A DNA stretch of 19,914 bases from JALHST01 sp038316335 (lineage in GTDB: Bacteria; Bacteroidota; Bacteroidia; Flavobacteriales; Flavobacteriaceae). Shown piece after piece: positions 15,363 to 19,914 of the stretch (position 1 is the stretch's first letter; each line of letters starts with the position of its first letter). A program made the position numbers and the translations under genes. The notes beneath the pieces were generated by a model. It searched no databases. It saw only the letters and a list, made by a program, of their open reading frames with translations, and had not been told where the DNA came from. Where the stretch lies: assembly GCA_038316335.1 (NCBI GenBank), contig JBBQAM010000066.1, forward strand, positions 1 through 19,914, read 5' to 3'.

Positions 15363-18300
15363 CTAATCATCCTTTAAAATCGTATAGTCATCGTGCCCTT
15401 GAGCGGTAATTATCTTTAAAATATACATGCCCTTTCGGTAGGAGCCCATATTGACCTCTATAGGTTGTGTGGTGCTCGCATTAAATGCCTTATTATATTT
15501 TAACCGGCCATAATAATCATAGATCTTGATCGTACAATCCTGCGGCTGATCTAAGGCTATTTTTAAAAGGCCCTTTACAGGATTGGGATAGATCACCCCA
15601 TAACTTCCATGTAGTTCATGCTCTCTATCATGGTCATCTTCACCCTCATGGTGATCATCGTCCTCATGGCCATCATCATCGCGACAATCATTGGATCTGG
15701 AAGTAGCGGTCGCCGTCTCAGTCTTTCTTTCGAACCCGTCATTCGTTGTGAGCGACCAAATTAAATCGGTACCATCAAAACGGATGCTAAAATACCCCTT
15801 GCCCGGTGTGTATTCAAAAGGGGTTTCGCCAACAAATGAACCTTCGCTAGTTAATTGATTATCAGTTCCATGAAACACATATACCGTACCTGTGTTATTA
15901 TTTTCGTATTTAAAGTTAGCAATATATTCGTGACTTGTGCGATCATACTCAACACATTTTAACCGGGCGTGCACGTTTACCGCACCTGCCCCATACGGAT
16001 TTACATACAGCGTACCTATTGTCCCCAGATTAATAATATAGTTTTGTGCATCGCGAATTTTGATAGCATATTTACCGATTTTCCCGATGACCAATTCATT
16101 GCCTTGGGAATCCTCAAAATAGTAGGGAATACCTTGAGGGAATACAGTCTCCGCGGTATCATAATTTACAAATCCCATAAATTCGACTGCAATGGCTTCG
16201 GGATTTGGCACCGTTCCTTGATTTACCAATAAATCTCCGATTTGAACAGTGAGTGTGGCAGGGACCACGGTCAATTTACCACTGCCGACATCATTGGCCA
16301 CTACATAGTTTTTGGGTTCCCTCAGGCGGATTTCATATTGGCCGACGTGTAAGGGTTGCCCTAACTCATATTGATTATTTTGAGCATCTACTAAATAATA
16401 AGGGAGTTCCCCGAACTCTTCCGCAAATACACTTTCATCTTCCCCTTCGGCAAATCCGGAAAGGTTTAGATTGATATCGCCCACCGAAAGCAGTTGGCCA
16501 TAGGGAATCTCCAGCGCATCGGTTTTGGCCGTAAGCGATTTTTTATAGATCTCCAAAATTCCGACGACATCATAGTTCAACGAATAATTTAACGGGGCAT
16601 GCACCCTTATTTCATAGCGGCCCACATTCAATCGATCGCCCAGTTCATATTCTTGGTGGTCATTGCCAGTATCCACTAAATAATAGTCGAGGCCTTCCGG
16701 GAAAACATCTGTTGCCGTTTCTTCATATTTATAACCTGAGATAATAGAATTGATATCTTCTGCAGTGAAACCTTCTCCATATTCGAGCGCTATATTCGGT
16801 GTTTGTATATGTAAAGTGGCTGGAGCGACACGAATCGTGCCCGAGGTATAGGTAATATTAAAATTCGCGGCAATAGGTGACAAAAATGTTCCTGGATAAG
16901 AATATTCAAGATTTTCATCGCCGTTGGTAACATCCAGCCCACTTAACAAATTCAAGGAGTAGAACTTATCAACCGATCCACCCTCTTCTGAATCATCCAA
17001 TAAGTCAAGTATTGTAAATACCGATTCGTAATTGTTTTTGTCATCGGCACCCCCTAAACCACTATCATTGACCAAAGCTTTTGCTCGATTGTTGAAGGTG
17101 ACATTTCCAGATAGCAGATCCTCGCCGTTCACTATGGCACTAAATAAATTGGTTTTACCGTTCACCAACGCTTTTGCCCTGTTGACTAAATAATTTTCGA
17201 AGACCTGAACATCCAAATCAATTACATGCATATCATTTACTAATGCCTTCGCTCTATTGAGAATCGTATTCTCAGTAGCCATCCAACTACCTCCATCCAA
17301 AAATTCATTATTAACAAGTGCTTTAGCCCTATTTATCAGCGCCAGGGTATTCTCCGCGTAGAAATCAGCAGCGTGCGCATTCTTAATTGTCTGTAAAAAC
17401 AGCGTGTTGTCATTAATACCTTCTGTAGCATATTGATAATTCAACTGCAACTCGACCAGATCGCCATAGGTAATATTAAGATCTTCAGGGGATATCGTCA
17501 GGTCTTTTTTAGACACCGCTAATAACCCGTTTACAAAGTTTACCTGAAAGGCCGCAGCTTGTTCCTCAGAAAGGGGTGCTGCAAAAGAAGGCACAATGGC
17601 ATAGTTATTTACATCTGCAAAAGGGCCGACAGCGGGCGTTGTAAATTTAATATTGGGAAGTCCTAAATCAGCCAAAGTTATCCCTTCAGGAAGCCCTTCG
17701 ACTACAACATCAAATTGATCTTCGTACGATTGTCCATATTCGATGTCCACGTTATTCGCGGTAATTTTAATGGCAATGCGACCATCATTAAAAATGGGCA
17801 GGGGGTTTGAATCGCCCCCTCCAGCACTCGCCATGAATCCTAATTTTACGGGATCGGTATTTACGATGACATTCGGATTCCCTGTAAAGGGAGGTACCGT
17901 CACTACAATCTCGGTATCGCTGAACGATTTGACCGCCAATTGAACCTGATCTTCACCTTCCCCGAATTTTACCAGCGGCACTTCGGGGTCTCCTGTTCCT
18001 CCGTTGTCAACGGGAACCGGAAAGTATTTTCCGGTCAAGGTAACATCGACATCTTCAATACTAAGTTCACCCTCCCCAACAGTTAAACTTGTTAGCACTG
18101 CTGTTTGAGCGGCAATCTGTTTGAGTGCCAGCCCTGCATTGATCAGGCCATCCCCGGCCTGTACTTCGTCCCCGGGGATCTGCACTGCACTATTTTTGAA
18201 CAATTGCAGTACTTGATCGGCTTGCAAGTTTGTCAATATAGGCACTTCAGTCGGTAATCCATCTGGGTACCAAGAGGATAAGGCTGATTTCATGAGGGCG

Positions 18301-19914
18301 AAGGCCCCGGCGGCATGCGGCGCAGCGGCCGAGGTACCAAAGAAGTTGGGTAATAGATCGGGATCCGAACTAATATCCTGCCCAATCGATCCTACATTTG
18401 TGTTCCCTCCATCGGGGGCTGAAATATCTACTTGCAGCAAACGATTGTTCGACAAAATACCAGCATACGAGGAAAAGGCCTCCGCCGATGGATTTTGGGC
18501 TACCCGATAATCTACAGCACCAACCGTAATTGCTTCGGCAGTCATGGCATGGCCGCTGACCGTGGGTGCACCTGAATTGTATTCCATAATTTGGAGTCCG
18601 TCGGAACGGAATACGATATATCGAAATGCCAAATTGGCCGGGGCAGGTCCGTTGGCACTGACGATCATGATATTGGCGGGGGCATTCGCACTGGCTTCAA
18701 ACAACATGGCCTCTACAGAATCCCCGGATAGGTTCACCCGGTTCGTATCAACAATACGATTTCCAGCATCATCTACTAGATAGATATCCAAGTCGGTAGT
18801 GGCGCCCACTTGATTATTCTGGGAGGCCAGGTCTTCGTTCCATTGTAACACGATCATATACGTTCCTGGGGCCACCTGTATTTTTTGCTTTACATCCTGA
18901 TTGGCTCCAAATACATGTGCCCTTGCCGGACTTCCCGCTGTTAGAAAATCGGTAACTGGGGCGGCGCTGGAATTCACAAACACACTTTGATAGCCGATAT
19001 CCTTGAAGTTTCCTGCCGAAGTAAAATAAAAATTCCCCGAAATGGCCGTAAATCGCTTTATTGATTCGGCAATTTGCCCATCCTGGAAAAAGGGTTCCAA
19101 GGGGTAGGTGATGTCGTCGACGATGATGGAATACCCTGCATCAGCCAGATTATCAATTCCCAGGGAAAGGTCCCTTGGCGATAAAACGCCTGTACGGAAA
19201 CCCAGGGTGGCACCCGGGGCAACATCATGCAAAATCTGCAGCATGGCCCGGCCTTCATCAGATCCCACCCCATTCGGATATTCCTTAAGTACCTGTACGG
19301 GGGTTGGATATTGTGGATTGCCAGCACCTGACAAATCACCTTGCTGTGCATCAACCGTTGCCTTTGACGGTTGCCCGGGACTAACCGGCTGGGTATCAAA
19401 ACTGTCGGAGATGACAGCGGCAAAGACTCCGGTACCGTCCAAAGGTTTAAAATTACCATCGGCATCCCGCGTACCGAATGATTCGCGCGCAATATTGGTG
19501 AGCATGGCCCCATCGCCCTGTGTTTCAGCGATGCCCACTTTTGGAAACGGCAGGTACATCGGTCGAATAAAATTGAAAGTGGTGGGGTAGTCGTTTAATT
19601 CTAGCAACCTGTTGATCGGAAAGAAGACGTCAATCGTCGCATAATTTTTAGAAATGACCACGGCTGGGGCAACGGTGAAATCTGCCAGTGGAATATTAAA
19701 TCCACCTGTTGATGTCAGAAAGGCAAGCGCATTTGGCATTTGGCCTTCTTTCGGCACAATTTCCAACAGGACTTTCCCTTCTTGTATCTGATAAATGAAA
19801 CCAGAAGGCTGCTCCCCGGCATTATTGGTGGCCAAGGCCGTTAATTCGGCACCAATAAGGGTATATGACTTACCGGCACCACCGAAAACCTGAAATATAA
19901 CATTGTCATTGGGG
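15363..19914 (-). CDS. Giant T9SS-secreted S8-type serine peptidase with MBG repeats (N-terminus outside window)
   Basis: The frame is open to the window edge: 26 further codons precede the TTG at 19833-19835, counted here as residue 1, so the real start and signal peptide lie upstream. Residues about 130-575 form a subtilisin-like domain: Asp144 (VISDSFD), Asn276 (FTSAGN) and Ser502 (GTSAAAPHAAG) are present, but the usual His-Gly-Thr site reads Asp-Glu-Gly (Glu194). A jelly-roll insert lies at about 300-415. Then come an IPT/TIG-like domain (580-668), about five MBG-type beta domains (685-1280; YYLVD and YEIR repeats), an insertion with four NRAKALVN motifs (835-923), a beta domain (1283-1365), an acidic His-rich linker (1384-1409) and a type A T9SS sorting domain (YPNPVKG to the end). 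It should be exported across the outer membrane and attached or released. The cyclase gene follows in the same transcript. Confidence 0.9.
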   Translation of the reverse strand, partial: PNDNVIFQVFGGAGKSYTLIGAELTALATNNAGEQPSGFIYQIQEGKVLLEIVPKEGQMPNALAFLTSTGGFNIPLADFTVAPAVVISKNYATIDVFFPINRLLELNDYPTTFNFIRPMYLPFPKVGIAETQGDGAMLTNIARESFGTRDADGNFKPLDGTGVFAAVISDSFDTQPVSPGQPSKATVDAQQGDLSGAGNPQYPTPVQVLKEYPNGVGSDEGRAMLQILHDVAPGATLGFRTGVLSPRDLSLGIDNLADAGYSIIVDDITYPLEPFFQDGQIAESIKRFTAISGNFYFTSAGNFKDIGYQSVFVNSSAAPVTDFLTAGSPARAHVFGANQDVKQKIQVAPGTYMIVLQWNEDLASQNNQVGATTDLDIYLVDDAGNRIVDTNRVNLSGDSVEAMLFEASANAPANIMIVSANGPAPANLAFRYIVFRSDGLQIMEYNSGAPTVSGHAMTAEAITVGAVDYRVAQNPSAEAFSSYAGILSNNRLLQVDISAPDGGNTNVGSIGQDISSDPDLLPNFFGTSAAAPHAAGAFALMKSALSSWYPDGLPTEVPILTNLQADQVLQLFKNSAVQIPGDEVQAGDGLINAGLALKQIAAQTAVLTSLTVGEGELSIEDVDVTLTGKYFPVPVDNGGTGDPEVPLVKFGEGEDQVQLAVKSFSDTEIVVTVPPFTGNPNVIVNTDPVKLGFMASAGGGDSNPLPIFNDGRIAIKITANNVDIEYGQSYEDQFDVVVEGLPEGITLADLGLPNIKFTTPAVGPFADVNNYAIVPSFAAPLSEEQAAAFQVNFVNGLLAVSKKDLTISPEDLNITYGDLVELQLNYQYATEGINDNTLFLQTIKNAHAADFYAENTLALINRAKALVNNEFLDGGSWMATENTILNRAKALVNDMHVIDLDVQVFENYLVNRAKALVNGKTNLFSAIVNGEDLLSGNVTFNNRAKALVNDSGLGGADDKNNYESVFTILDLLDDSEEGGSVDKFYSLNLLSGLDVTNGDENLEYSYPGTFLSPIAANFNITYTSGTIRVAPATLHIQTPNIALEYGEGFTAEDINSIISGYKYEETATDVFPEGLDYYLVDTGNDHQEYELGDRLNVGRYEIRVHAPLNYSLNYDVVGILEIYKKSLTAKTDALEIPYGQLLSVGDINLNLSGFAEGEDESVFAEEFGELPYYLVDAQNNQYELGQPLHVGQYEIRLREPKNYVVANDVGSGKLTVVPATLTVQIGDLLVNQGTVPNPEAIAVEFMGFVNYDTAETVFPQGIPYYFEDSQGNELVIGKIGKYAIKIRDAQNYIINLGTIGTLYVNPYGAGAVNVHARLKCVEYDRTSHEYIANFKYENNNTGTVYVFHGTDNQLTSEGSFVGETPFEYTPGKGYFSIRFDGTDLIWSLTTNDGFERKTETATATSRSNDCRDDDGHEDDDHHEGEDDHDREHELHGSYGVIYPNPVKGLLKIALDQPQDCTIKIYDYYGRLKYNKAFNASTTQPIEVNMGSYRKGMYILKIITAQGHDDYTILKDD
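17067..17333 (-). repeat. Four NRAKALVN octapeptide repeats encoded within the giant peptidase gene
   Basis: Identical octapeptides lie at residues 835-842, 860-867, 885-892 and 916-923 (nucleotides 17310-17333, 17235-17258, 17160-17183 and 17067-17090), spaced 25, 25 and 31 residues. Three are preceded by ENT or ENY. Codons differ between copies; for example, Val is GTT, GTA, GTG and GTC in the four. The linkers between them are unrelated, so the octapeptide itself is conserved. Confidence 0.9.

Noticed and set aside
17067..17333. DNA-level tandem repeat or recombination array in the peptidase gene
   Set aside because: Copies match in protein only; codons differ at most positions, so there is no nucleotide repeat to recombine.
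19058..19590. Long open frames on both strands inside the giant peptidase gene (e.g. 19058-19513 minus, 19108-19590 plus)
   Set aside because: They overlap the conserved protease domain in other frames and have Ser/Pro/Arg-rich, non-protein-like composition; shadows of the GC-richer coding sequence.

Overview
The window looks like chromosomal DNA of a marine flavobacterium (Bacteroidota, Flavobacteriaceae; a Maribacter/Zobellia/Muricauda-like organism is a guess). The signs are a type IX secretion (T9SS) C-terminal sorting domain, a sigma/FecR/TonB-receptor operon with DUF4974 and STN domains, a Bacteroidota-type lipobox, AT-rich spacers, and several matches to the Bacteroidota -7 promoter element TAnnTTTG. 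No tRNA, rRNA, CRISPR array, integrase or transposase was seen.

Layout. 1-90: tail of an unidentified gene. 233-1389: a Fic-family AMP-transferase gene whose promoter is packed with five TGTCGA half-sites, probably an operator for its own winged-helix domain. 1390-2136: a gene-free spacer with a row of hairpins, including two ~67-nt direct repeats. 2137-2505: a small surface-type lipoprotein. 2721-5949: a group of membrane and stress genes, with MscS (minus) divergent from a DUF2254 protein (plus), then a YtxH protein (minus) with a palindrome just upstream. 6542-7824: a GNAT-like acyltransferase and a membrane-anchored DUF305 protein. 7938-11985 (minus): a compact surface-signalling operon in the order ECF sigma, FecR anti-sigma, STN-domain TonB-dependent receptor, with no SusD partner. 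12126-13223: a membrane acyltransferase-3, divergent from the sigma gene. 13354-19914 (minus): a two-gene unit in which a giant T9SS-secreted S8-type protease/adhesin is followed 11 nt later by an adenylate cyclase with a predicted periplasmic TPR sensor.

The giant protein is the most unusual object here. Its reading frame runs open off the right edge, so the true start lies outside the window. The position of the subtilisin catalytic His is apparently occupied by Glu. One of its MBG-type beta domains carries an insertion with four identical octapeptides NRAKALVN spaced 25, 25 and 31 residues apart. The four copies are encoded by different synonymous codons, so the peptide and not the DNA is being conserved. 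Together with the co-transcribed cyclase this may be an undescribed surface-processing or signalling module; that functional link is inference.
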